Shown here one piece after another: positions 30,273 through 40,892 of a DNA stretch of 43,393 nucleotides; the stretch's first letter is position 1, and each line of letters starts with the position of its first letter. The translations under genes were made by a program, and so were the position numbers. The stretch covers positions 29,067-72,459 of the forward strand of contig NMRA01000608.1 of the NCBI GenBank assembly GCA_002633005.1, in the 5' to 3' direction. The notes below the pieces were generated by a model, which saw only the letters and a program-made list of their open reading frames with translations, did no database searches and was not told the DNA's origin. Origin of the DNA: Phoronis australis. Lineage: Eukaryota > Phoronida > Phoronidae.

Positions 30273-31021
30273 ATTTCCTTCACTCCCATTTGCATGCCCA
30301 TTTTGCGCGTAAGTCGTGGCTACTATCACCGTACGCGACTAGTTAAGCGAGGTACAAGTTTTAAAAATATGATTTTAAACTTGTCTCCTGTCAAAAGCCC
30401 TGATAGCTGAATTTCGCCCTGCATGTTTAGCTGGCTAAATACGAAAATCAGCATTTTACTTTCACAAAATAGGTCTTGTGATATTTCCATTCAGTGAGAA
30501 GATTCCATTTCCTTTACTAACAAGAATATCAAAACCATTTGCAACACGATAAAATACTTTAGAGACCCTGGGTTAGGCAACTATAAATTACGTATTCGAA
30601 AGTGACACATTGCCCTTGACCTTGGTAACGGAAATGGGATACTGTAAGGAATGTCTTCAGACCGATGTTATGAGAGTAGAAAGCCTACATCGGTTTTCGT
30701 CTTTAGACAGCTGAACTGGGAAAAATTAAGACCACTTCAAGCGGTTGGCCCAAACTTAGTCTTCATCCAGATTATAAGGGATTTCTTACATATACGCCAT
30801 GACAAGATACATCCAAAGGCATTATCATTGTCAAATCCAACGCATTCTCTCTTTCATTGGCTCATTGTAAATCACCATAACGCATCAGCATGCGAGATTT
30901 AATGACGTTTTGGTTTATAAAATGGAAGGAACTAAAGATGGCGAACAAGGTGACGAAATTTGTATTGCTGAAAATCTATCTGTCATGGCATGTACACAAA
31001 GAACGGGAATCTCTAATTTAT
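30273..31021. other. Intergenic, unassigned
   Basis: Frames 30651-30902 and 30890-31198 carry no recognisable motif; the second runs into the THAP/TTAA element. Confidence 0.4.
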
Positions 31022-31025
31022 TTAA

Positions 31026-32228
31026 AGGCGAAGGCAACCTTTTTCATGTCATTTTTTATAAAAATAAGGTTCGTTGATTATCCCAGACATATTTTTCACT
31101 TATTTACTGCTTTTCGTAATTTAATTAATTACTCGTCGTCTACTCCAAAAGTGACGTTTTGGGAGGCAATAATTTCACGCCAATTTCTTTTCATATAGTC
31201 TGACTGTGAGAGCAGTCGAGTCAGCATTGTTCTACCTCGGTTGTGGTAAGTTCGGTTGTCGTTTGCTTTTGCTTACGAGTCAGTCAACATGCCACACTGT
31301 TGCTGCGTTCTGGGGTGTACTCATTATCGTCTCACATACAGAGGAAGAACTGTGCCACTTGCCCGAGTGTCCCGCGACACACTCCCACTGGAGGGTGATC
31401 TGAGCACCCAAACTGCTTACATCCCGCCGTGTGACTCCCTCACCACACACCTGGCACCTTCCAAATAGCTCCAATACAAGTCCACAATAAACTTATCAAA
31501 CTTAGGCTCACCGATCTGTTCATTGGACGACGAACTGTCCTCTTCACTGGGTGTCGAAGTGGGCCTTTATTCACTCCCAATACTCAACATCGCTGCAGGG
31601 CTGCTTACAGGCTCTGGACTAGAGACAACAGCACAGGGCGAATCACTGCTAGTTCCCGGAATTGCACTCAATGGGGTACGTTCGGAGGCACGGGTGACAG
31701 TAGATGATGTGCCTCCGGTCACTGTATATAGTGGCCACAGCTCGCGAGGCTTCTCGCTTCAAAAACGCACTTCTCGGGGTTGGCGACGGGGCACTGCCGG
31801 GAATCAACAGCGACGATATGGTATCCTTCATCAGGCATTGTTTCGCAGAGACCTTCATCAATTCAGCGCACATATCTCTGTCATAATCTGACGGCAGAAA
31901 ATGCTTGCCACACACTCGGTAACCCTCCACTGCTTTGTACGTTGCGTGGACGGGTAGCGCTGTGTTCTTCACATGAACAAGCTAGCCACTAAAGTACGGA
32001 GAAGTGTGTCATCCTTCGGAAAGCGACGCAAGGTACCCGAAGCGCGTGTGAGACGATAATGAGTACATCCCGGCACGTTGACTGACTTGTAAACAAAAGC
32101 AAACTTATCACAACCGAGGTAGAACAATGACTGACTCGACATCTCTCACAGTCAGACTATAATGAAAAGAAATTGGCGCGAAACCTTATTTTTGCTAAAA
32201 GTGACATGAAAAAAGGTTGCCTTCGCCT
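31026..32228. mobile_element. THAP/TTAA (Kolobok-like) DNA transposon, copy B, both ends present
   Basis: Flanked by TTAA at 31022-31025 and 32229-32232. Ends are AGGCGAAGGCAACC (left) and GGTTGCCTTCGCCT (right). The inverted arms are long: 31026-31335 matches the reverse complement of 32047-32228, with about 100 bp missing from the right arm. The arms extend into the start of a THAP reading frame on each side. Known biology: Kolobok transposons duplicate TTAA and many encode THAP domains, which fits. At 1203 bp, the element is too short for a complete transposase, so it is a non-autonomous derivative. Confidence 0.82.
31340..32076 (-). pseudogene. THAP-domain transposase N-terminal fragment (Kolobok-like)
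   Basis: Reading leftward from 32076: VPGCTHYRLTRASGTLRRF and PKDDTLLRTLVASLF, a stop/frameshift near 31970, then RVCGKHFLPSDYD (C-x2-H half of the C2CH zinc site, and the conserved F-x-P region), a Ser/Pro-rich linker, a KFIVDLYWSYL-like segment and CQVCGEGVTRRDVSSLGAQI with a following C-x3-H and W (31474-31340). The start codon is GTG rather than ATG, and the first zinc-site cysteine of the other arm (MPHCCCVLGC) is deleted. The frame changes at least twice. The catalytic domain is absent. The protein would have bound the element's ends. Confidence 0.75.
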
Positions 32229-32232
32229 TTAA

Positions 32233-33890
32233 CGCCTGCGTAACGGCGTGTGTTGAAGGCACACGAAACTCAAACCCACGTTTTACCATCCACATGCTAT
32301 GCGAAGACGTTAATTTTCGAATTTAAAGAGAAAGACGAACGATTTTACTATCTCTTTTGATTAAAGTACTGTTTTCTGGTTATCACAGATAAATTTTCAA
32401 GTTAATCAAATTCCTCCAGGTTATAATGAAGTGTACACTTGCCAATCCAGAAGTGACGTTTGCGGCCCTAATCATTCCCCATGTGTCACTGAGTACGTCA
32501 TCTTCTAACAGATTAGGTAGTTGTTTGTCCAGAGTATCTCTGGGATTAAAATTATTTTATATTATGTTATATAGTGAACGCTGATAATTTTATTTTGACA
32601 GCGCTGTAATTTATGTTTGGACAATCCTGAATACCATGAAGTACAAGCGTAGTCGAAATGACACAGAATCAGAGCCAAACCTAACATGCGTTTGGTAACG
32701 GCTTCTAAATGCTTACACTGGCCTTAAGTCTGGAGTTAGCTTTTTAAGAATATTTTCAGCAATTATTTCTCCCGAGTCGCATAACAGTGAAGCATATATT
32801 GCAACCAAGCTCAAGTGAATTTCTCAAGTGAAAAAATAACCGCGAGTGGTGTGTCCACTGATAGTTGACTTGGAAAGTGATGAATACCATGCAATAACAA
32901 GGATTTCATTGATCGGCAATTTCATGTAGGTTTCATGAACCACTGGGTTATAAACCCGAAATATTAACAGATCATGGTATCCAAGTACCATGTATAGGCC
33001 GGGCTGAGCCTGATGAAGCAATATAAGGCCATTTCCATTTCACGAACTATGGTTAACCGGATATCAGGCGAATTAGAAAAAAGAGAAACGCGTACTAGTG
33101 CAAGCAAAGAATGTCCCTGGCTCGATCTAGACCACGATTTCGTAAAAATTAAATAATCAAATCAGTTGAGCTACATTAACGAGACATTGTCGGTTTTACG
33201 ACCGAAATGCGCATTACTGGGATTATTGTTGGGTGGAAGAGACTTCGTGGTGTCATAAACCTTGTGCTATACTACAACGAAATCCGTTGTGTTGTGTGTT
33301 TTTATCACAAATCGATAATGCTCGCCGCTGTGGCTGAAATCAATGCCGTTGCCTACGACGCTTTTAAGCGCCTTAAATACTTTGTCGGTTATTGGGTGGG
33401 ATTTAGCTCAACGGCCGTTTACATTATAGACAACAGATTCGCAACTCCGACATTTGCTTGCGTAGTATCTAGAGGTGGCGCCACCTTCTAAAAAGAGCAA
33501 CCTTAGCTTCCGGTGAGTGTAATTTGACTGGAAATTCTCGCATCTATTTTACTGTCCAGTACGACAAAAAATAATTTCGGCATTGAAACGCTGTTCAAAG
33601 ACTTTTAATAGTAGAACAGTTAGTATCGTGAGTACTTTTGGCAATACTACTGGTCATGTAATTGCAAAATTCAAACTTCACTGCATATAGTTACTTCGGA
33701 CAGTCGGGATTCATGGTTCACGTACTTAGAAAATTACGAAAGCGTATTTGTGCGCAAATCAAATTTCGAAAATCATCGCCTTCTTAAGATTCTGTGTTGG
33801 TCTCACGAGACTGATGCTCTTCACTAACAGCCATGATGAAAACCGACGTGGCAAGTGATGGAAAATTCTTTATGCTCCTGCCCTTTGCTT
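32233..33890. other. Intergenic, unassigned
   Basis: Only short frames (32824-33021 minus, 33207-33491 plus), none with a recognisable domain. Confidence 0.4.
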
Positions 33891-34982
33891 CTAACCTCTA
33901 ACCCATTTTTTACGAAAGGGGTTATTGTGGTCAGATGTCGTTGGATTAAAGTAAACTGAATGTAGAACCTGTGAAGCCGCGCTTATTCTCCATAACACGA
34001 GACAGGAACAGGACACACGGAATTCTGGGTAACTCATGAAATTAGGGTGGCACTGAACTTTTAGCCGGGCTGCGGCTGCGCCAGTTTGCACTCCCAAGAT
34101 ATTACAATTTTGGGGTAGGCCAAGTTTGGGGGGCATTTTGTAGGTAGGCATTGCATGGAGGCTCAGTGAATGTGGCTTGTTTGTATTTGTGAACATGCAG
34201 AGAATGAAAAAGGCCACTTTCTCAGCTGTAGCTGCACTCTTCTTCAAGGTGGTGGCCAACCGTAATGCAATTTGTGCATTGCTGTGTAGCAACTGAGAAA
34301 TTGGCCGCGATTTCAGGTAGCTCTCAAACAAGTCAGATTTGCAAAAAAATGGTTGACAGTACTTTTGGACAACATTTTTGGAATCGGTAGGAAATTTGCT
34401 TTCGGAATCTAATGTTGGCTTTAGTCGAGCATCGGTAGGGAAGTGGTGGTTTTGGGGTGAAAAGTGCCGATTTTGCATTTTTTGCTCATATTTTACTTAG
34501 TCTGACTTTGTTACCACTGTGAGTGAAAGGGTCAAAAATACAAGAGAGAATAAAATTTCTGTGCTCATCTGTAGGGCTTGTGATGTGAAATGACTCAAAA
34601 CTTTTCTTTATTTGCATGCAGTTTTTGACAGAGTGAAGAAAGGGTAAAGAGTCCATTGACGTGTGTTCTGACAGGTAAACCCCTGTGAGAACTGTTCAGT
34701 ACCTCGGGGAGATAGATGACCCACTAACATCGACCCATTAAATACTGCTGGAATTTCAAGATTCCATGGACAAAGCTTCACGCTCGATCTGAGAATAGTT
34801 TTTCTCACTGTCGTTTAACTTTCGACTAGCTGTGGCAATGGGCCGCTGATCGCCATTATACATAACATGACTGAGTACACTACCGATACCTATCTGACTG
34901 CTCATCACACAACACTACCGGTTTACGAGTGACGTAATGCACTGTCACGTTTTTCCTCGTCGGTGTGTGGGTGGGCGCAGGT
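33891..34982. other. Intergenic; contains a 195-codon minus-strand frame of doubtful status
   Basis: The frame 34478-33891 (-) starts MQNRHFSPQNHHFPTDARLK and shows no domain, no signal peptide and no membrane segment. Composition is unremarkable and no splice context was found. It could be chance or an eroded transposon exon. A further 66-codon minus frame at 34608-34808 is equally featureless. Confidence 0.3.
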
Positions 34983-35357
34983 TGTTACAGACCGGTGCAA
35001 ATAGCTTTCGGTGCGACGATTGACTGAAGACTGGCTCGAGTTAATCCTTTATTAATCCCGACCGTACGTTCACAAGCTTGCTCAAACAAAACGTCCGACG
35101 TAATGTCTATTTATGCTCCAGCCAGTGCTGCGAAGCCTTGACTTGTGATGAATTTCTGGGACACGTTCAGCAACAGTTACACTGGTCGATTCAATAACCT
35201 GCTGTCTCTATAGCTGGCTCTCTATTGACTGCCGCTGTAACTGCTGATTCTCTTCACTGCAACTCAACTGTAATTCTCCTGATTAACTTTCGTGAACTGA
35301 CTTGATCCTCTCTTGAACTGACTTGATCTGAGTGACTAACACAAACCCGTGCTTATG

Positions 35358-35365
35358 TATTTATA
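35358..35365 (-). promoter_or_regulatory. TATA box of the LTR
   Basis: TATAAATA on the minus strand, 14 bp downstream of the nearest heat-shock-element-like site, in the same direction as the Gypsy gag-pol. Predicted start of transcription about 25-30 bp further, near 35330. Confidence 0.6.
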
Positions 35366-35378
35366 GCCTGATGCATTG

Positions 35379-35579
35379 TTCTGGAACTTTTCATCAATTC
35401 AAGCACATTCTAGAACTTTCCTGAATCTACCCAACCATTCTACAAACACATACTAGTCTCTAAAATATTCCAGACTGCATTAATCACTGTCATGCTAGAG
35501 TCTTCTAGAAAGTTCCAGACTATACTGTAGTAAACAAATTACATCATCACTGTTCTGACCTCAGTCTTCTAGAAAGTTC
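35379..35579 (-). promoter_or_regulatory. Cluster of four heat-shock-element-like sites in the LTR
   Basis: Alternating TTC/GAA triplets spaced by two bases. 35408-35425 is a perfect four-unit site (TTCTAGAACTTTCCTGAA). 35503-35515 and 35567-35579 are perfect three-unit sites (TTCTAGAAAGTTC). 35379-35392 is a near match. HSF trimers bind three contiguous such units. The last two perfect sites sit in a 64-bp tandem repeat. Confidence 0.65.
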
Positions 35580-35617
35580 CACACTATTTTGTAGTAAACA
35601 AATTACATCATCACTGT
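35499..35617. repeat. 64-bp tandem duplication in the LTR
   Basis: 35499-35553 and 35563-35617 match almost perfectly (AGTCTTCTAGAAAGTTCCA, then GTAGTAAACAAATTACATC). Each copy carries one perfect three-unit heat-shock-type site, so the duplication doubled the site. Confidence 0.9.
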
Positions 35618-35779
35618 ACTTAACTCTGGGGTCATGCCAATCAAACAGAATAACAAAACAATACAACTAAAAATACTGTCGGACTATATTCTGACATGCA
35701 CTATCGGGTGTAATGAAAGATTTGCACCTGTCAAACGACATTTGGCAATCCTTCGTCCACTGAAATTTTATGCCCTTCC

Positions 35780-36802
35780 TTAAAAGCAAATGCAGTGGGT
35801 GCAAAATGGTAGCCAAATTACCTGTTGGAGGTTCGCATAAAACCGCACTAAACCTAAGAAAGCCTGAAGGTTTTTCACATCCGTGGGTTTGGGGGCATTT
35901 ACAATTGCTTCAATCTTCTCTAGCATGGGATGAACGCCCGCTTTATCAACCATGTGGCCCAAATATTCTACACTCGGCTTCATGAACTCACTCTTGGCCC
36001 CGTTTGCCTTCACCCCGTGCTGCTTAAGTCTAGCAAGGATCAAACCTAATGTTCTGTAGTGACTCCACATACTTGGAAGCAATACAAATGTTATCAAGAT
36101 AAACTACGACCCCTTTAATACCACGAAGCATGGACTCTATAACCCCTGGGGAAATGTGTGGAGCGGACGCTATTCCAACTGTAGACGCTGTGGTTCATAC
36201 AGACCTCGCAAAGTGTTAAGCGTCAGCAATTTACGCGATTGGGCATCAACTTCTAATTGCAAATAGGCCTGACTTAAATCTATCTTACTAAAAACCAGTG
36301 AGAGCATTAAACAGGTCTTTTGGAGTGGGCATCTGGTACTGTTGCTCATCTAAGCAAGTATTTATAGTCACCTTGTAATCCCCACACATCTTAATCTGTC
36401 CATTGGACTTGACTATGTTCACTAATGGTGTCCCCATTTGGAGTAATCTGCAGGTTTTAGAATGCCTTCATCCACCAAGCGAAAATTTCTGCATTCACTG
36501 CATCTACTAGAGCATATGGCACCCTGACGTGGTTTGTGAAGAATCGGTTGGGCCTGTGGATCAATGCGAACTGTAGCCTGATAACCCTGAATAGTTCCAG
36601 CTGATATGAAAATATCATTTTCTGCCAATAATTTTGACAAAGGAGCTTCGTCATGCGACACTGTGTTAGTGACAATCTCAAAAACTGATGCAAGATCCAC
36701 TTTCATCGCTCTCAACCAATTTTGGCCAAGCAACCACCAAAGGTAACTGAAAAGATTGATCACACCACACAGCTTGAACAATACATTCACCCAACAATTC
36801 AA
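35780..36802 (-). pseudogene. Gypsy reverse transcriptase, broken
   Basis: Segments in order: LLAENDIFI, RIDPQAQPI, EGILKPADYSKW, NIVKSNGQIKMCGDYK, a motif with the first catalytic aspartate (KIDLSQAYLQLEVD), APHISPGVIESMLRGIKG, then VVYLDN where a working enzyme has Y-L-D-D. Then EYLGHMVDKAGVHP and NLQAFLGLVRFYA. Reading requires several frame changes (for example near 36420, 36290, 36140 and 36095). The Asp-to-Asn change in the catalytic YxDD box would itself abolish activity. Confidence 0.85.
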
Positions 36803-36930
36803 TTTCTACCTGATTGTAACCAAAAACATGCCGGCTAGTCGGCTTCAATTTCAAACCTAATTCGTGAGCTGTGTGCTCCGGGACAATGGTAATGTCAGCC
36901 TTCCTGTCAACCAGGAAATTAGTAGCAGTA
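36678..36930 (-). pseudogene. Gypsy protease region, active site altered
   Basis: Reads NFLVDRKADITIVPEHTAHE and then LGLKLKPT, a retropepsin-like segment. The catalytic D-T/S-G triad is D-R-K here. The upstream end is replaced by the short repeat 36931-37020, so the gag/protease linker is lost. Confidence 0.75.
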
Positions 36931-37020
36931 TCATGCGCGCACCCGGGGGGGGCTCGGGGGGGTCGAACGAGCCCCTCATTTGGCGAAGTGGGTAAAAAGG
37001 TCCGCCTCACAGAAACAAAA
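36931..37020 (-). repeat. Short dispersed repeat inserted between gag and protease of the Gypsy element
   Basis: The reverse complement matches 8035-8127 in order (TTTTTGTTTCTGTGAGGC, ACCTTTTT, CCACTTCGCCAAA, GGGGCTCGTTCGA). An uninterrupted C8 run lies nearby. Being inside a Gypsy element, it inserted after that element. Confidence 0.65.
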
Positions 37021-37199
37021 AGTCTGAGGAAAGGAGACCACTAAAAAGGTGCAGACGTACTGTTCACAGTCCCGTTGCCCTTACTAGTATTCAGGAACTG
37101 AACTTTCGTGGCGGAGTCAGTGCTTGGGTGCAATTGTTGGCTGCTGCTTTGTGCCAATTCCAAAGATTGTCCTAGTTCGCACGCTTTCTCAAATGAGAG

Positions 37200-37562
37200 T
37201 TAATTCTGCTAACAGTTTCTTTTGAATCGCTCGTAACTTCAACTCGCACACTAATTTGTCTCTTAAGGCTTGGTCTAGGAAAGCTCCGAACTCACAATAT
37301 CGAGACACTTGCTTCAGACGAACAATGAATTCTCCAATGGTCTCGTCCGTTTCTGTTCTGCCTTGTAAAAGCGGAAACGTTCAGTCGTAATTATCGTACC
37401 AGGTACATAATGTTTTTTCAGCAATGCAACCAGTTGTTCTAAAGTACTGCCATCAGGCTTATCAGGCAGGCAAATTTTCGTTAAAACCCCAAAGGGCTCA
37501 AATCCCAAAGTCGCTTGGAAACACGCTTTTTGCCCCTCAGCTGCAACAGTGTTCGCGGTCAC
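37200..37562 (-). pseudogene. Gypsy gag (capsid) fragment
   Basis: Minus-strand reading: KKHYVPGTIITTERFRFYKA, then in a second frame IGEFIVRLKQVSRYCEFGAF and RDKLVCELKLRAIQKKLL. This is the typical Gypsy capsid segment (YxPxxxxxxERFxF... CxFG... LRDxxVxGL). A frame shift falls near 37320. The N-terminal part is missing beyond about 37580. Confidence 0.8.
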
Positions 37563-37580
37563 AATAACATTGACAATAGG

Positions 37581-38000
37581 TAGCGCTATTAACAGCCACT
37601 TAACAGTTAACAGCAGGTGTGTACTGTTTTTGTCTCATGTTTATGCTCTCTGGTTCCCTGCGTGTCGCTAGGTGGTAGAGAAGACACGCAGGAATCATTT
37701 AATTTTCCTCAGGAAATTTTTCTACACCGGCGTTTCTGATTGGCCTGTCGAATTCTCAACACTGGGTAGCGCTTTACGCAAACAAACTGGCATGACTGAT
37801 GGAGGAAGTGTAAAATGATGTGGTCTGTTGTACAGACAAATCGGTGCTTAATTCTTGTTCAATAAATGCGAATCCCGTTGGGGTTGCGCCTTTTTGGAGT
37901 GCATCTTTCTACTGTCGGTGATTTTGTTTACGTTACTGTCCTGTATTCATACACGAAGTGGTTGAAGAACTGCTATGTAAGATGGTCCTGTCTTCAGATG
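37581..38000. other. Spacer with one stem-loop
   Basis: A 10-bp perfect inverted repeat with a 16-nt loop lies at 37657-37692 (CCTGCGTGTC / GACACGCAGG). An AATAAA occurs near 37860. No LTR matching 34983-35696 is present here. Confidence 0.5.
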
Positions 38001-38027
38001 TGACCTTACTGGACGGCACCCATCTGA

Positions 38028-38324
38028 ATGCACGACAGGGGGATACTAGACCACCCTTGGTCAAATTTTGCTGTTGAGTCACTGGCTCAAAAAATTCTAG
38101 TGCTGCGGAACAAGCAAAAATTAAAGAGCACGCCATTATTTCAACGAGTTTTTCTTCGTGGAAGCAAATCTCACACTGACAGGTTAATTGAAATTGATTT
38201 CAAAACAATCACTGAAACTTTGCCGAACAACAAGGAATTCAATATCCGCTCAAATGGTCGAATTGTGAGAGTGGCCACAGGTGAGGAGGCTGACTCGGGG
38301 AATAAAACAATTCGTGATGCAGAA
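38028..38324 (+). pseudogene. LINE ORF1 C-terminal fragment
   Basis: Reads VLRNKQKLKSTPLFQRVFLR, then RLIEIDFKTITETLP and NIRSNGRIVRV. This basic segment ending just before the ORF2 endonuclease is the position and character of the ORF1 C-terminal nucleic-acid-binding part in LINEs. The upstream coiled-coil or zinc-finger part is not visible. Confidence 0.65.
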
Positions 38325-38329
38325 TAGAG

Positions 38330-39030
38330 GATTTTCGAGGCCAATGTCGATGGTTGGACTAGCAACAAGTCATTGCTCCGTGAACAATTGTTGTCTTCAT
38401 TAAAAGCCCACATCATTGGGGTTGTAGAAACTCATTTACATGTAAATAAATCTATTACTTTGCCCGGCTATTGTTGGTACGGACACAATAGGCAGCTTAT
38501 AAACAAGCGGGCCCCAAGATGTTCAGGTGGGGTGGGATTTTGTTGAAAATGACTTGTTTAAAACATTTAAAATCGATATTGTTGACAAGTCGTGTGATGG
38601 TATATTAGCTTTAAGACTAACTCATATACGCTCAGACTATTGTATAATTGTATTTTGTTGCTACTTACCACCTGAGAATTCTTCAAGGGGTTGTGATCCG
38701 GATAGTTTCTATAGCCATCTATTATGCCAGTTATATTTACATGCAGAAATAGCAGATGACGTTGTTATATGTGGAGATTTTAACTCGAGAGTGGGTAACT
38801 TGAATAATTACATTCCAGATATTGATTGTCAAGTAAATAAACAAGTCGTAATTGATTTAGCTGTAAATAGTCGTGGTAGAAGTTTGATTGACCTTTTATT
38901 CGGCTCTAAAACTTGCATAGTGAATAGCAGGAAAGAGATAAGCAAAGATAACTTCATCTCAATAAGTCATAGAGGATGAGCTGTTGTAGACTACTTTATT
39001 CTCCCCCATGAGTCGCTTCAGTTAAAGTTG
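38330..39030 (+). pseudogene. LINE AP-like endonuclease domain
   Basis: Motifs in order: IIGVVETHL with the metal-binding Glu at 38427-38429, GYCWYGHNR, RCSGGVG, DGILALRL, FCCYLPPENS, ICGDFNSRVG (Asp/Asn pair at 38773-38784), RSLIDLL and VVDYFI. These are the APE landmarks. A frame change occurs near 38535 and an in-frame TGA (38977-38979) just before the VVDYFI motif. All visible catalytic-position residues are preserved despite the breaks. Confidence 0.85.
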
Positions 39031-39879
39031 AGGTCCATGCTTGTACAGAGGTAGTTTACAAACATCATTTACAGGGAGTCACTGTGTATTGTTATTAGAA
39101 ATTATGCTACACGTTCCAGTGAATATCAGTGACGAAACTGTAGAGGATCACGGTACGGATAACTCCTTTGATATGCGATTTAGAAAGCGGTTTAAATTAA
39201 ATTTTATACTTGGTGAATTCATGGATAATGAAATGTTTAAAAGTGTCATTGTAGAGTTGATTTTAATATTAGAAAATGAGTGTCGAAGACAATATGAAGT
39301 TGATGAGGCTTATGACTCCCTCTGCTAAATTATAAAAACAAATGGAATTGCATTTATAATGTACTCAAAGTTGTAATAAACATGATTAATATCTGAGAAA
39401 AAGATTTAAGGCAAACAGGTCCTTTTGGAATGATGAATTAACGCAACTTTGGAAAAAACGTGGCCAAAAAGAAAAAAGTATTTCTCAAAGAAAAAATACT
39501 AAACGACGAAGGGAGCGACTGTATGAATGATATAAGAACTCTAGATATTACTTTGACAAAAGAGTCTGGTTTTTAAAAAGACAGTATTTGAAAAATAAAT
39601 TAACACTGATTGAAGAATCATGTGAAAATGAACCTAATGTTTTATGGAAGGAACTAAAGAACTTAGGACCTCAGCTCAATAAGAGACATGAAATACTATT
39701 CCCTCAGAAAGATGGGAGGCCAATTTTAGAAATTCGTTTGTGAAAATTCCAATGGCTGAAAGTCAAAACGTTGAGAATTTGAAGAAAGCAATGCAATATT
39801 CTGAACTTTCGGGTCATGTAAAAGAAGCACTGGAAAAAAGTTTTTCGTTTTTAAAGTCTATTCTGTTATTCGCAAATTA

Positions 39880-40860
39880 AAATCGGGTAAGGCCCCTGGT
39901 ATAGACGGGATCCCATATGAAGTGCTGGGATCTCCAGGGATGATTAATATTTTGGTCTCGCTCTTTCAGAAGGTTTTTGACACTGGAGTTATTCCATCAT
40001 GGTTATGGTATAAAGCGATTATCACCCCTATACCGAAAAGATCAGATAGAGAATTGAATTTACCGTCCAACTATAGTGGCATAAGTCTGCTCTCCATCGT
40101 GAGCAAAGTGTATTGTAATGTACTAAACAGGAGATTAACCGAGTTACTGAATGTCGAACAAAATGGTTTTCGACAAGGGCGGTCTTGCCTTGACCACGTG
40201 TTTACACTCACGTCTATTGTGAGAAATAGGATAGCTTGTAATAGACCTACGTTTGCGGTATTCGTCGATATGGAACGGGCTTTTGACAATTTAGGTAGAA
40301 ACTTTATATTGGAAAAATTAATTAATTAGGTTAGAAAATTCTATCACTCAGAAAAATCGTTGTATGTGTATACCGAAGCCTGTGTACAATTAGGTCAGTC
40401 AAATTATATCAACTGGTTCCCAGTACAATTAGAGGGGTCAGGCAGGGAGATCCATTGTTGCCTACATTGTTTTCAATTTTCGTAAATGATTTAATTAATG
40501 ATTTGATTAATGATTTTAACAGTTGTAGCAAAGGGATCAATTTTTATGGACATAATTTATCCTGTCTCTTTTATGCAGACGACATTGTTATTTTTTTCTG
40601 GTATTGAGACTTATTTACAGGATTTGCTGAACGTATTGAGCAATTCGTGTGTAAGGTGGCAAATGTCGGCAAATTTTTCCAAAACTGATGTGGTTCATTT
40701 TCGCAAGAGGGGACATGTGAGAACGAGTTTTGAATTCATTTTGTGCGATCGTATTGTGAATTTAAGAGAATGAAGTATCTAGGTGTAACTCTGAATGAGT
40801 TTATGGATTTCAGTTTGACAGCTTAGATACTGGCAGACTCTGCGTCCAGAGCGTTGGGAG
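39880..40860 (+). pseudogene. LINE reverse transcriptase, YADD retained
   Basis: Starts RKLKSGKAPGIDGIPYEVL, then GVIPSWLWYKAIITPIPK, NYSGISLLSIVSKVYCNVLN, EQNGFRQGRSCLDHVFTLTS and FAVFVDMERAFDN (first catalytic Asp). After a stop at 40327 and frameshifts comes LFYADDIVIF with YADD at 40572-40583, then MKYLGVTLNEFMDF. The catalytic positions survive. The element is disabled by the breaks rather than by active-site loss. Confidence 0.87.
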
Positions 40861-40892
40861 CTCTGGTGAGCAAGTAGAAACATATTGGTAAC

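Larger units (their letters stand above)
34983..35696 (-). mobile_element. LTR (714 bp) of the minus-strand Gypsy element
   Basis: On the minus strand the segment begins TGTCAGAATATAG (35696) and ends CGGTCTGTAACA (34983), giving the TG...CA and TGT...ACA ends of an LTR. The internal order fits U3-R-U5: four heat-shock-element-like sites (35379-35579), a TATAAATA box (35365-35358) and an AATAAA poly(A) signal (35053-35048) about 65 bp before the end. It abuts truncated Gypsy pol sequence directly at 35697. No second LTR exists in the window, so boundaries rest on motifs rather than on LTR-LTR alignment. Confidence 0.65.
35697..37580 (-). mobile_element. Gypsy (Ty3-type) retrotransposon remnant: gag, protease, RT
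   Basis: On the minus strand, in order: gag capsid (37562-37200), an inserted short repeat (36931-37020), protease (about 36990-36690), RT palm (36640-36070) and the RT/RNase H junction (to 35700: KFQWTKDCQMSFDRCK and then ITPDSA). The order gag-protease-RT and the sequence types are those of Gypsy. RNase H and integrase are lost: coding sequence stops at the LTR boundary 35696/35697. The 5' end and 5' LTR are also absent. Many stops and frameshifts; not functional. Confidence 0.87.

Noticed and set aside
33891-34478. 195-codon minus-strand open frame
   Set aside because: No domain, signal, membrane segment or partner exons. This length can occur by chance in 43 kb on two strands. Kept only as a region note.
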